Assembly (NCBI GenBank): GCA_900546485.1
Contig: URDK01000071.1
Span: 1 to 15,101, forward strand
Source of the DNA: an uncultured Eubacteriales bacterium
GTDB taxonomy: Bacteria; Bacillota; Clostridia; Oscillospirales; Oscillospiraceae
DNA: 15,101 nucleotides
Direction of reading: 5' to 3'
Every line of letters begins with the position of its first letter. The first letter of the stretch is position 1. The position numbers and the translations under genes are program-made. The notes below the pieces were generated by a model, which saw nothing but the letters and a program-made list of their open reading frames with translations, was not told the origin of the DNA and made no database searches. This document shows positions 6,297 to 14,035 of the stretch, piece by piece.

Positions 6297-7490
6297 TCAG
6301 CCGGGGAAGATCTCAAGCTCCACGTCGGAGCGCGGGAAACTGGCGCAGGGGTGGACCCAGCCGAACTTCACATCCGCGCCGCGGCGGCCGTCGGCGCTCT
6401 CGGGCACGAAAACCTCGCCGGACACCAGCCGCGCGTGGCACCAGCCGCACTCTCCGCTGCGGCAGTGCGTTGGGGCCTTGATGCCCGCGCGCTCTATGGC
6501 CCACTCCAGGCTCTCGTTTGCGAGGCAGTCTATCGTGCGGCGGTAACCGTGTACGTCGATGGTCAGCTTGTACTTCACGCCTGCGGGCTCGGACATTATG
6601 CAGTCGCCCGAGAGCTCGCGGCGGATGCGGCGGCGTGGCAGGCCGAGCTTTTGAAGCTCCTGCTCCTCGTAATCGTACATCGCCTGCGGCCCGCACATGA
6701 ACACCGAGTAATCGCCCTCCGGCGCGTACTTTTTCACCAGCTCCGCCGTGAGGAAGCCGTGCTCATAGCCCTCGCGCTCCTCGTCGCTGAGGACGTGGAC
6801 CACCTTCACGCGGCCCTTGGTGCGTGCGATGACGGCGTCGAGCTCCTCGCGCAGGAGTATGCCCTCGGCCGTCCGGCTGCCGTAGAGGATGGTGAGGTCG
6901 AAGTCCTCGATGCCATCGGCAATGGCCTCAGCCATCGAGAAGAAGGGCGTGATGCCGCTGCCGCCCGCGAGGGCCACGACGCTCTTTGCGTCGCGGATGC
7001 GGTCGTAGTAGAAATCGCCCAGCGGACCGGAGAGCTCAAGGCAGTCGCCGACTTTCCAGTTTTCAAGTATCCACTTCGAGGCATAGCCGGGCTCAGTGCG
7101 CTTTATGGTCAGCACATAGCTCGTGCCCGCCTCGCCCAGCGCGGAGCCGGGACCGGAGCGGATGGTATAGGGCTTCGCAAGCACCGTGCCGCCTATGTTG
7201 AGCCCGACGCTGACATACTGGCTGGCGCGGAAGAAGGCGAGGCTCTTCGTTCCGCGCGCCTCGTCCGGAAGGAGCGTGAAGCTCTTGGCGTCCCGGTGCT
7301 CGTCCACCCGCGCTATCTTCACGTACTGCGCGGCCGGGTGCAGGCTCTTCGCGAGGCAGTTGGCGTTGAACTCCGAGACGGGCAGGCTGTCCGGGGCCGC
7401 GGCGATGCGCTTGTTGCGCACGGAGACCATGGAGAGAAAGCCCGAGAGGGATATCTTCTTTATCGGGGCGCGGTCATAGCTGTACTTCAT
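6297..7490 (-). CDS. FAD/NAD(P)-binding ferredoxin reductase fused to a C-terminal 2Fe-2S ferredoxin
   Basis: An electron-transfer protein passing electrons from NAD(P)H through FAD to a 2Fe-2S cluster. The 397 residues run: an N-terminal extension (1-45) I do not recognise; an FAD barrel with KPYTI (106-110); an NAD(P) domain with GGSGITPF (176-183) and CGPQAMY (266-272); and a plant-type ferredoxin domain (about 305-397) with cluster cysteines 343, 348, 351 and 382 (CX4CX2CX30C). The order matches hydroxylase reductases such as phenol or vanillate systems, but no oxygenase is present and the host looks anaerobic. Its ATG lies one base after the stop of the upstream FAD oxidoreductase (TGA-G-ATG), with AAGGAGG inside that gene's end, so the two are translationally coupled. 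It probably feeds electrons to that partner; this is inference. Confidence 0.9.
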   Translation of the reverse strand: MKYSYDRAPIKKISLSGFLSMVSVRNKRIAAAPDSLPVSEFNANCLAKSLHPAAQYVKIARVDEHRDAKSFTLLPDEARGTKSLAFFRASQYVSVGLNIGGTVLAKPYTIRSGPGSALGEAGTSYVLTIKRTEPGYASKWILENWKVGDCLELSGPLGDFYYDRIRDAKSVVALAGGSGITPFFSMAEAIADGIEDFDLTILYGSRTAEGILLREELDAVIARTKGRVKVVHVLSDEEREGYEHGFLTAELVKKYAPEGDYSVFMCGPQAMYDYEEQELQKLGLPRRRIRRELSGDCIMSEPAGVKYKLTIDVHGYRRTIDCLANESLEWAIERAGIKAPTHCRSGECGWCHARLVSGEVFVPESADGRRGADVKFGWVHPCASFPRSDVELEIFPG

Positions 7491-7491
7491 C

Positions 7492-9021
7492 TCAGCGGCC
7501 CTCCTTCATGTCCTTGAGCGTATATCTCGCCGCCTCTGCGCCGGAGAGATAGGCCTGGCTGTAACCGTCCATGTTCGTGCCGTGGCCGCCGCAGAAGCGC
7601 AGGCCCTTTATCGTGTAGTCCAGCTTTTCGCAGGACATGACGCGCGGGAACATGCCGTCCCACATCTCGCTCGCGTAGCCGTAGACGTCGCCCTGCGGCG
7701 TGCCGATATAGCGCGCGAAGGTCACGGGGCTCGCCGTGACTATCTCCTCTATGTGGCTGCGTATATCGACCTTGAACCACTTTTCAAAGTGGACTATCGT
7801 CTCCTCGGCAATCTTCGTCTTGAGCTCGAAATACTCGCGCTCCGTCACGTCCGCGAAGGCGTCGGCCGAGTAGAACTTCGAGAACGAGAGGATGCATGTA
7901 CCCGGAGGCGAGCAGTCGGGTATGGCACGGTTCAGGCAGGTGACGCAGTAGGTCTTGTGCGTCTCGATGGACGCCGAGGTCTCGTACTGACGGAGCGTGT
8001 CGCCCGTGTCGCGCACGAAGGTGTCGTAGCCCTCGATTCCCAGCTCGTCCGCCGTGGCGTCGAGGCCGAGGTAGATGGTGAAGCAGTTCTGCGCGAGCTT
8101 TCTGGCGTTGCAGGAGCGGCGGTCGCGCTCCGGCACCTCGGCGGGGTCCACCATCTTCGAGAACACCACCGTCGGCATCAGGTTCGACACCACGCGTTCG
8201 CAGGCGATGTGCGTCCCGTCCTTCAGCGTGACGCCCTGTACCTTATTGTCCTTCACGTCGATCTTCGCGGCCTCGGTGTTGTACCAGATGTCGCCGCCCA
8301 GCTCCCGTATGCGCTTATCGAAGGCCATGGCTATCTCGTGACTGCGCATTTTGCAGATATAGGGCTTGAAATTGAGGTACATCCTGAACATCTGCGCGTA
8401 GACGGCAAAGCTCATCTTGGTGGAGTCCACGCCGACGTAGTCCCAGTAGCTCTCGTAGATCTCGCGCGCCTTCTTCGGTACGCCGAGCTTTATGAGCATC
8501 TCGTCTGTCGGCACGGAAACGCAGCGCATGAGGTCCGCCCACTTCATCAGCATGGGCAGCTTGGGCGGATCGTTGTTGTACTCATAGAGCCAGTCCACGC
8601 CGTCGCCTATCATCCGCGTGAGCTCCATGAGGTTTTCCATGGAGGCGCGGCAGCCGGGAACGGCCTCTTCCAAGGCGTCCAGGAAGCCCTGCTCGCTGGC
8701 GGGGATGGTCACGTCGTAACCGTCCTCCGGGTCGGTGCTTATGGAGCGGAAGGCCTCGTCTACCGGCACCCACTCCACGTCGAGCCCCAGCTCGTCGAGC
8801 AGCTCACGGACGTGTCCGCCCTGCCCCGGCTCGCCCATCTGGCAGAGCTCGTGCAGCGCGGACTCGAACTCGAAGCGCCCGCGCCGGAAGCTGGTGGCGC
8901 AGCCGCCGGGCAGGTTGTGTTTCTCGAGCAGCAGCACCCTTTTCCCGGCCTTTGCGAGACATGCGGCGGCAGCCAGCCCGCCGTTACCGGCGCCGACCAC
9001 CACTACGTCGTATTTTTGCAT
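7492..9021 (-). CDS. NAD(P)/FAD-dependent oxidoreductase, phytoene desaturase/RetSat-like
   Basis: A 509-residue flavoprotein of the amine oxidase/CrtI/RetSat superfamily, whose members add or remove hydrogens at carbon-carbon double bonds. The N-terminal dinucleotide-binding fold is clear: VVVGAGNGGLAAAACLAKAG (6-25) and then LLLEKHNLPGG, the CrtI-type form. The C-terminus has the second FAD-contact segment, FCGGHGTNMDGYSQAYLSG, where the usual glycine pattern is altered. The middle is rich in Met, Tyr and Trp, as expected of a large hydrophobic substrate pocket. ATG 9021 is chosen because AAAGGAGGTCA precedes it; the open frame further upstream covers the promoter. No isoprenoid or carotenoid gene lies nearby, so carotenoid synthesis is unlikely; reduction of an unsaturated dietary or lipid compound is possible. 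The substrate is unknown. Confidence 0.88.
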   Translation of the reverse strand: MQKYDVVVVGAGNGGLAAAACLAKAGKRVLLLEKHNLPGGCATSFRRGRFEFESALHELCQMGEPGQGGHVRELLDELGLDVEWVPVDEAFRSISTDPEDGYDVTIPASEQGFLDALEEAVPGCRASMENLMELTRMIGDGVDWLYEYNNDPPKLPMLMKWADLMRCVSVPTDEMLIKLGVPKKAREIYESYWDYVGVDSTKMSFAVYAQMFRMYLNFKPYICKMRSHEIAMAFDKRIRELGGDIWYNTEAAKIDVKDNKVQGVTLKDGTHIACERVVSNLMPTVVFSKMVDPAEVPERDRRSCNARKLAQNCFTIYLGLDATADELGIEGYDTFVRDTGDTLRQYETSASIETHKTYCVTCLNRAIPDCSPPGTCILSFSKFYSADAFADVTEREYFELKTKIAEETIVHFEKWFKVDIRSHIEEIVTASPVTFARYIGTPQGDVYGYASEMWDGMFPRVMSCEKLDYTIKGLRFCGGHGTNMDGYSQAYLSGAEAARYTLKDMKEGR

Positions 9022-9076
9022 CGCCTGACCTCCTTTTATATGTTTATTCCGAATCCTCTGGTATGGCCACAACAGC

Positions 9077-9105
9077 ATTATATACGGACAAAGCGCAGTT
9101 TTCAA
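9077..9105 (-). promoter_or_regulatory. Promoter of the two-gene oxidoreductase operon
   Basis: On the minus strand TTGAAA (9100-9105), a 17-base spacer and a perfect TATAAT (9077-9082), about 55 bases before the start codon. It is the strongest promoter in this part of the window, so repression by the divergent GntR protein would make sense. Confidence 0.78.
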
Positions 9106-9116
9106 TCGCTCTTTGT
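9088..9116. promoter_or_regulatory. Inverted repeat around the oxidoreductase promoter, possible GntR operator
   Basis: ACAAAG (9088-9093) and CTTTGT (9111-9116) face each other across 17 bases, with CG next to the left arm and CGCT next to the right arm. They bracket the -35 box of the minus-strand operon. The spacing is wider than in typical FadR-family operators, so the link to the adjacent regulator is tentative. Confidence 0.35.
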
Positions 9117-9154
9117 TAGATTTTGCACAATTTTTCTTCATCCGGAGCCCGAGC

Positions 9155-9183
9155 TTGATTTTATGTCCGTTTCAGTTTATCCT
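9155..9183 (+). promoter_or_regulatory. Possible promoter of the GntR-CGGC operon
   Basis: TTGATT (9155-9160), a 17-base spacer and TATCCT (9178-9183), about 36 bases before the start codon. The -10 box is only four of six, so this is a moderate call. It is divergent from the oxidoreductase promoter within the 197-base gap 9022-9218. Confidence 0.5.
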
Positions 9184-9218
9184 TGTAGCATGGAGATAAG
9201 GCATTTTGGAGGTAAGCT

Positions 9219-9926
9219 ATGGCCGGAACTGCGGAAAACTCAAAGCGCGAGAGCTTCGTCAGGGAGATAGAGGCTCAGATACTGTCGGGGAAGCTCACGC
9301 CCGGCACCCGGCTGGAAGCCGAGCGCGATCTGGCCGTACGCTACGGACTGAGCCGCAGCAGCGTAAATCTCGGCATGCTGGAGCTGGAGCGCAAGGGCTT
9401 TGTGCGCATCGTGCCGCGCAAGGGCGCCTTCGTCTCGGACTTTCTGCGCGAGGCGACGCCGCAGACGCTGTCGGTCATCATGGAATATGGCTCGGCCAAG
9501 ATGGACGTCTCGCTGCTGCACGATCTCATGGACCTGCGCGTACTCATCGAGTGCGAGTGCGCCCGCCTCGCCTGCGAGAGCGGCGCGGGACCTGCGGACG
9601 GAGAGCTCGCCGGGCTGCTTGCGAGGATCCGGACCCGCTCCGGCGAGGAGCTCGTGGACGCAATCGTCGATTATCACTACCACCTCACCAAGCTCTCGGG
9701 CAACGACGTCTACGCCATGACCTTCAAGGCCTTTCACGGTCCCTTGCGCGGTCTGACCTCCGCGCACTTCCGCTCTGCCAAGGAGCGCAAGCGCTCCATC
9801 CAGCTGCACACCGAGCTGACACGCGCCCTGCAAAACGGCGACGGGGAGGAAGCATCAAAACTGGTGCGTGAGATAATAAGACGCGCCGATGAGAATCTCT
9901 CGGGCGGCAAGAACAGGAGGAACTGA
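9219..9926 (+). CDS. GntR-family transcriptional regulator with FCD ligand domain
   Basis: A 235-residue repressor or activator of the FadR subfamily. The N-terminal winged helix (about 8-73) has the family core LTPGTRLEAERDLAVRYGLS and the wing VRIVPRKGAFV. The C-terminal all-helical FCD domain (about 97-225) includes DLRVLIECECARLAC, DYHYHLTKLSGN and LHTELTRALQNGD; the Asp and His residues there are in the places where FCD proteins hold a metal and a small carboxylate ligand. ATG 9219 follows GGAGG (9208-9212). It is divergent from the oxidoreductase operon and translationally coupled to the CGGC gene (TGA-A-ATG). A local regulator sensing an organic acid related to the oxidoreductase substrate is the simplest reading, by analogy with the family. 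Confidence 0.92.
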   Translation: MAGTAENSKRESFVREIEAQILSGKLTPGTRLEAERDLAVRYGLSRSSVNLGMLELERKGFVRIVPRKGAFVSDFLREATPQTLSVIMEYGSAKMDVSLLHDLMDLRVLIECECARLACESGAGPADGELAGLLARIRTRSGEELVDAIVDYHYHLTKLSGNDVYAMTFKAFHGPLRGLTSAHFRSAKERKRSIQLHTELTRALQNGDGEEASKLVREIIRRADENLSGGKNRRN

Positions 9927-9927
9927 A

Positions 9928-10260
9928 ATGAAGGTCGGCATCATCCGCTGCATGCAAACCGAGGACTATTGCCCCGGAACAACGGACTTCCGCATGATAC
10001 GCGAGCGAAAGGGCGCATTTGAGGGCGTAGATGAAGACATCGAGCTCATCGGCTTCATAAACTGCGGAGGCTGTCCCGCAAAGAAGGCCGTGCTCCGCGC
10101 CAGAGAGCTTGTCAAGCGAGGCGCAGACACCATAGCCTTTGCAAGCTGCATACAAAAGGGAACTCCGATAGGTTATCCCTGCCCCTTTGCAAAACGCATG
10201 AAGGACATAATTGCCGCCGACCTGGGCGACAAGGTGCGCTTCCTGGATTACACTCACTGA
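9928..10260 (+). CDS. CGGC-domain protein
   Basis: A small cysteine-rich protein of 110 residues matching the CGGC domain family, which has a proposed metal-binding role but no settled function. Cysteines are at 8, 15, 46, 49, 74 and 85, in the contexts MKVGIIRC, DYCPGT, NCGGCP, ASCIQKG and YPCP, all at the family's usual places. The domain fills the whole protein; there is no membrane helix or signal peptide, so it is probably cytosolic. The ATG lies one base after the GntR stop, with AGGAGG (9915-9920) inside that gene's end, so the two are made together. Its pairing with a regulator facing a redox operon suggests a redox, metal or sulfur-related accessory role, which is inference. Confidence 0.9.
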   Translation: MKVGIIRCMQTEDYCPGTTDFRMIRERKGAFEGVDEDIELIGFINCGGCPAKKAVLRARELVKRGADTIAFASCIQKGTPIGYPCPFAKRMKDIIAADLGDKVRFLDYTH

Positions 10261-10268
10261 CAAAAAGA

Positions 10269-10299
10269 GCGGCGTCCCCGCACGGGGACGCCGCTTTTT
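10269..10299. terminator. Bidirectional terminator between CGGC gene and purL
   Basis: A perfect 12-base-pair stem (10269-10280 with 10283-10294, CA in the loop) is followed by five T on the plus strand and by TCTTTTT on the minus strand. It ends two convergent operons. Confidence 0.9.
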
Positions 10300-10315
10300 C
10301 GCGCTTATTAAGCTA

Positions 10316-13300
10316 TTATCTGAAATAATCCACGCCGCTCTCGAAGATGGGCTGGAGGCCAACGCCGGGCACGTTCTGATAGAGACCCGCGCCGCTGCGC
10401 TCCGTATGGCCCATCTTGCCCAGCACGCGGCCGTCGGGCGAGCAGATGGCCTCCACGGCCAGCACCGAGCCGTTCGGGTTCGACTGTACGTCCATCGTCG
10501 GCTCTCCCGTGAGGTCCACATACTGCGTCACCAGCTGGCCGCGGCGCTCGAGCTCGCCGAGCAGCGGCTCCGGGCACACGAACCGGCCCTCGCCGTGCGA
10601 GATCGCCACGGTGTGGATGTCGCCCACCTTGCAGCGCGACAGCCAGGGGCTCAGGTCCGATGCCACGCGCGTGCGCACCAGCATGCTCTGGTGGCGGCCT
10701 ATCGCGTTGTAAGTCAGCGTCGGGCAGCTCTCATCCGTCTCAACTATGCGTCCGAAGGGTACCAGACCCAGCTTTATGAGCGCCTGGAAACCGTTGCAGA
10801 TGCCCAGCATCAGGCCGTCGCGCTTATTGAGCAGCTCGTGCACCGCGTCCGTCAGCTTTGCGCTGCGGAAGAAGGCCGCCATCAGCTTTGCGCTGCCGTC
10901 CGGCTCGTCGCCGCCCGAGAAACCGCCGGGCAGGACTATCATCTGGCTGCGAGCTATCGCCTCCGCCACGCGGTCCACGCTCTCGGCGACATCCGCCGGG
11001 CTCAGGTTGCGTATGACCAGTATCTCCGGCTCCGCGCCCGCGCGACGGAGCGCGCGCGCCGTGTCGTATTCGCAGTTCGTGCCGGGGAAAACCGGGATAA
11101 GCGCGTGGGGCCGCGCCGTCTTTATCGCGGGCAGCGGTCGCGCCGCGGCGGTGAAGCTCAGCTTCCGAACCTGCTCGTGGCCCTGCCCGGGCGCGTCCAG
11201 GTTCGGCATCACAGGCTCGAGCTTGCCCTCCCAGGCCGCCTGCACGGCATTCATGTCCGCGCGCTCGCCGCCGCAGCGGAAGACGTAGTCTGCGCCCACG
11301 CGGCCTATCGTCTCGCCCGCCGAGCAGTCCGGCACGGTCTCGAGTATCATGCCGCCGAAGCGCCAGCCGAAGAGCTTCGCTCTGTCGAAGCCCGGCTCTA
11401 TCTCCACGCCCAGGCCGTTGCCGAAGGCCATCTTGCACAGGCCCTCGGCCACGCCGCCGCTGCCGACGGCCCAGGCCGCGCGCACCTTGCCCGCGCGCAT
11501 CAGGCTCTCAGCCTCCGCGAACATCCTCAGCGTCGCCTCCGCGTCGAAGGGGTCGGCGTAAAGCAGCGCCAGGCGGTCTCCCGCGGCCTTGAGCTCCGGC
11601 GTTATCACGTCGTCCACGTTCCCCGGCGTCACGGCGAAGCTCACCAGCGTGGGCGGCACGTCCATGTCCTCAAAGCTGCCGGACATGCTGTCCTTGCCGC
11701 CTATCGCTGCCATACCGAGGCCGATTTGAGCCTCCAGCGCGCCGAGCAGCGCGGCAAAGGGCTTGCCCCAGCGCTCAGGCTCCGTGCGCAGGCGCTCGAA
11801 ATACTCCTGAAAGCTCATGTATATGTGCTCGTGCCCCATGCCCGAGGCCACCAGCCGCGCCGCGCTCTCGACAACTGCGAGGTACGCGCCGAGGTAGGGG
11901 CTCTGCTCCGACACGCGGGGTTCAAAGCCGTAGGCCATGGCCGAGCAGGTTTTCGTCTCGCCCATGACGGGGAGCTTGGCTATCATGCTCTGCATGGGCG
12001 TCAGCTGCCGCGCGCCGCCGTAGGGCATGACCACCGTGCCCGCGCCTATCGTGCTGTCGAACCTGCCGCCCAGGCCCCGCCGCGAGCAAGTGGAAAGGTC
12101 GCTCATCAGCGCCGAGAGCTTTTCCTCGAGAGAGCCGGACACGGAGGGGCTGTGGTCCTCGACGCAGGTCTCGGGCACGCTCACGCGCGCGTGCTTCTCC
12201 GCGCCGTTGGAGGCGAGGAACTCGCGGCTGAGGTCGGCGATCGTCTTGCCGCGCCAGCGCATGCGTAGCCTCGGCTCGGCAGTGACCGTGGCCACGACCG
12301 TGGCCTCCAGGTTCTCCGCCGCCGCGAGGGCGAGGAAGCGCTCCGCGTCCGCGGCGGAGACGACGACTGCCATGCGCTCCTGGCTCTCGGAGATGGCAAG
12401 CTCCGTGCCGTCGAGGCCGGCGTACTTGCGCGGGACCTTATCGAGGTCGATGTCCAGGCCGTCGGCCAGCTCACCTATCGCGACGGAGACGCCGCCCGCG
12501 CCGAAGTCGTTGCAGCGGCGGATGAGCCGCGTGGCCTCGCCGTTTCTGAAGAGGCGCTGGAGCTTGCGCTCCACGGGGGCGTTGCCCTTCTGCACCTCGG
12601 CGCCGCAGGTCTCGAGGCTGTGGAGGCCGTGGGCCTTACTCGAGCCGGTCGCGCCGCCGCAGCCGTCGCGGCCCGTGCGCCCGCCGAGCAGGATGACGAG
12701 GTCGCCCGGCACGGGCTCAGCGCGGATGACGTTCGCCTCGGGCGCGGCGGCCACGACCGCGCCTATCTCCATGCGCTTTGCGACATAGCCGGGGTGGTAG
12801 AGCTCGTCCACCAGGCCAGTGGCGAGGCCGATCTGGTTGCCATAGGAGCTGTAACCAGCCGCGGCGGTGGTGACGAGCTTGCGCTGAGGCAGCTTGCCGG
12901 GCAGCGTCTCGCTCACCGGCACCAGCGGGTCGCCCGCGCCGGTGACGCGCATTGCCTGATACACGTAGGCCCGGCCGGAGAGGGGATCGCGGATCGCGCC
13001 GCCGATGCAGGTTGCCGCGCCGCCGAAGGGCTCTATCTCCGTCGGGTGGTTGTGCGTCTCGTTCTTGAACATGAGCAGCCAGGGCTCGTCGTGCCCGTCC
13101 ACGTCCGCCGTGATGCGCACGGAGCAGGCGTTTATCTCCTCGGATTCGTCGAGGTTTTTGAGCTTCCCCGTCTTTTTGAGGTACCTTGCGCCTAGGGTTG
13201 CGAGCTCCATGAGCGTGAGGGGCTTGTTCTCCCGGCCCAGCTCGCGGCGCATGGCAAGGCAGTGCTCGTAAGATGCGCGGACGCGCGCGTCGGCTATCTC

Positions 13301-14002
13301 CGCACCGTCGAGGATGGTGCCGAAGGTGGTGTGGCGGCAGTGATCGGACCAGTATGTATCGAGCACGCGCAGCTCCGTGACGCTGGGCTCGCGGCCCTCG
13401 GATTTGAAGTACTCGCGGCAAAACTCCGCGTCGTCCGCGTCCATGGCGAGGCCCATGCGGGCGATGAGCGCCTCAAGCCCCGCGCGGTCCAGGGCGGTGA
13501 AGCCCTCGAGCACGGCGACGTCGTCGGGCTCCGGGTAGTTCTCGGCGATGGTGGCGCGCGTATCGAGCGAGGCCTCCCGGCTCTCGACGGGGTTGATGAG
13601 GTAGTGCTTTATCTTTGCGAGCTCCTCCGGCGTGACGGAGCCGGAGAGCAGATAGACCTTCGCCGTGCGGACGGCGGGGCGCTCGGCCTGGGAGAGCAGC
13701 TGCACGCACTCGGCGCAGGAGTCCGCCCGCTGGTCGAACTGGCCGGGCAGGTACTCGACGGCGAACACCTCGTCCGCCTCCGGCAGCTGCGTGTGGACGA
13801 TATCGACCTGCGGCTCCGAGAACACGACGGGCAGGCAGCGGCGCATGAGCGCCTCGTCCAGGCCCTCCACGTCGTAGCGGTTGAGGAGCCTCAGAGCGCT
13901 CAGGCCCTCTATGCCCAGCAGCGAGCGCAGCTCCGCGAGCACGCCCTGGGCCTCAACGTCATAAGGTGACTTTTTCTCGACATATACCCGATAGACCGCC
14001 AT
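10316..14002 (-). CDS. purL: Phosphoribosylformylglycinamidine synthase, single-chain clade II form
   Basis: Fourth step of purine synthesis: converts FGAR to FGAM using ATP and glutamine. At 1228 residues this is the fused form in which PurS-like, PurL and PurQ parts are one chain, and the N-terminus MAVYRVYVEKK is that of the clade common in Clostridia rather than the enterobacterial one. The synthase core shows YWSDHCRHTTF (about 215-225) and FKNETHNHPTEIEPFGGAAT (about 313-332). The C-terminal glutaminase domain (from about 967) has the nucleophile Cys1069 in GICNGFQ and the His/Glu pair in GHTER near 1200. All key residues are present. ATG 14002 follows GGAGG at seven bases. It lies 33 bases after purD in the same direction, so they form an operon whose upstream part is outside the window. 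Confidence 0.98.
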   Translation of the reverse strand: MAVYRVYVEKKSPYDVEAQGVLAELRSLLGIEGLSALRLLNRYDVEGLDEALMRRCLPVVFSEPQVDIVHTQLPEADEVFAVEYLPGQFDQRADSCAECVQLLSQAERPAVRTAKVYLLSGSVTPEELAKIKHYLINPVESREASLDTRATIAENYPEPDDVAVLEGFTALDRAGLEALIARMGLAMDADDAEFCREYFKSEGREPSVTELRVLDTYWSDHCRHTTFGTILDGAEIADARVRASYEHCLAMRRELGRENKPLTLMELATLGARYLKKTGKLKNLDESEEINACSVRITADVDGHDEPWLLMFKNETHNHPTEIEPFGGAATCIGGAIRDPLSGRAYVYQAMRVTGAGDPLVPVSETLPGKLPQRKLVTTAAAGYSSYGNQIGLATGLVDELYHPGYVAKRMEIGAVVAAAPEANVIRAEPVPGDLVILLGGRTGRDGCGGATGSSKAHGLHSLETCGAEVQKGNAPVERKLQRLFRNGEATRLIRRCNDFGAGGVSVAIGELADGLDIDLDKVPRKYAGLDGTELAISESQERMAVVVSAADAERFLALAAAENLEATVVATVTAEPRLRMRWRGKTIADLSREFLASNGAEKHARVSVPETCVEDHSPSVSGSLEEKLSALMSDLSTCSRRGLGGRFDSTIGAGTVVMPYGGARQLTPMQSMIAKLPVMGETKTCSAMAYGFEPRVSEQSPYLGAYLAVVESAARLVASGMGHEHIYMSFQEYFERLRTEPERWGKPFAALLGALEAQIGLGMAAIGGKDSMSGSFEDMDVPPTLVSFAVTPGNVDDVITPELKAAGDRLALLYADPFDAEATLRMFAEAESLMRAGKVRAAWAVGSGGVAEGLCKMAFGNGLGVEIEPGFDRAKLFGWRFGGMILETVPDCSAGETIGRVGADYVFRCGGERADMNAVQAAWEGKLEPVMPNLDAPGQGHEQVRKLSFTAAARPLPAIKTARPHALIPVFPGTNCEYDTARALRRAGAEPEILVIRNLSPADVAESVDRVAEAIARSQMIVLPGGFSGGDEPDGSAKLMAAFFRSAKLTDAVHELLNKRDGLMLGICNGFQALIKLGLVPFGRIVETDESCPTLTYNAIGRHQSMLVRTRVASDLSPWLSRCKVGDIHTVAISHGEGRFVCPEPLLGELERRGQLVTQYVDLTGEPTMDVQSNPNGSVLAVEAICSPDGRVLGKMGHTERSGAGLYQNVPGVGLQPIFESGVDYFR

Positions 14003-14035
14003 ATCTTGACCTCCGGTTATATTTATTAGTTTGGC

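Noticed and set aside
7582..9270. 562-residue plus-strand frame opposite the FAD oxidoreductase
   Set aside because: Low-complexity Ala/Arg/His/Val composition typical of antisense frames; the minus strand carries a clear flavoprotein.
10211..12268. 685-residue plus-strand frame opposite purL
   Set aside because: Antisense shadow rich in Ala, Arg and His, and it runs through the bidirectional terminator at 10269-10299.
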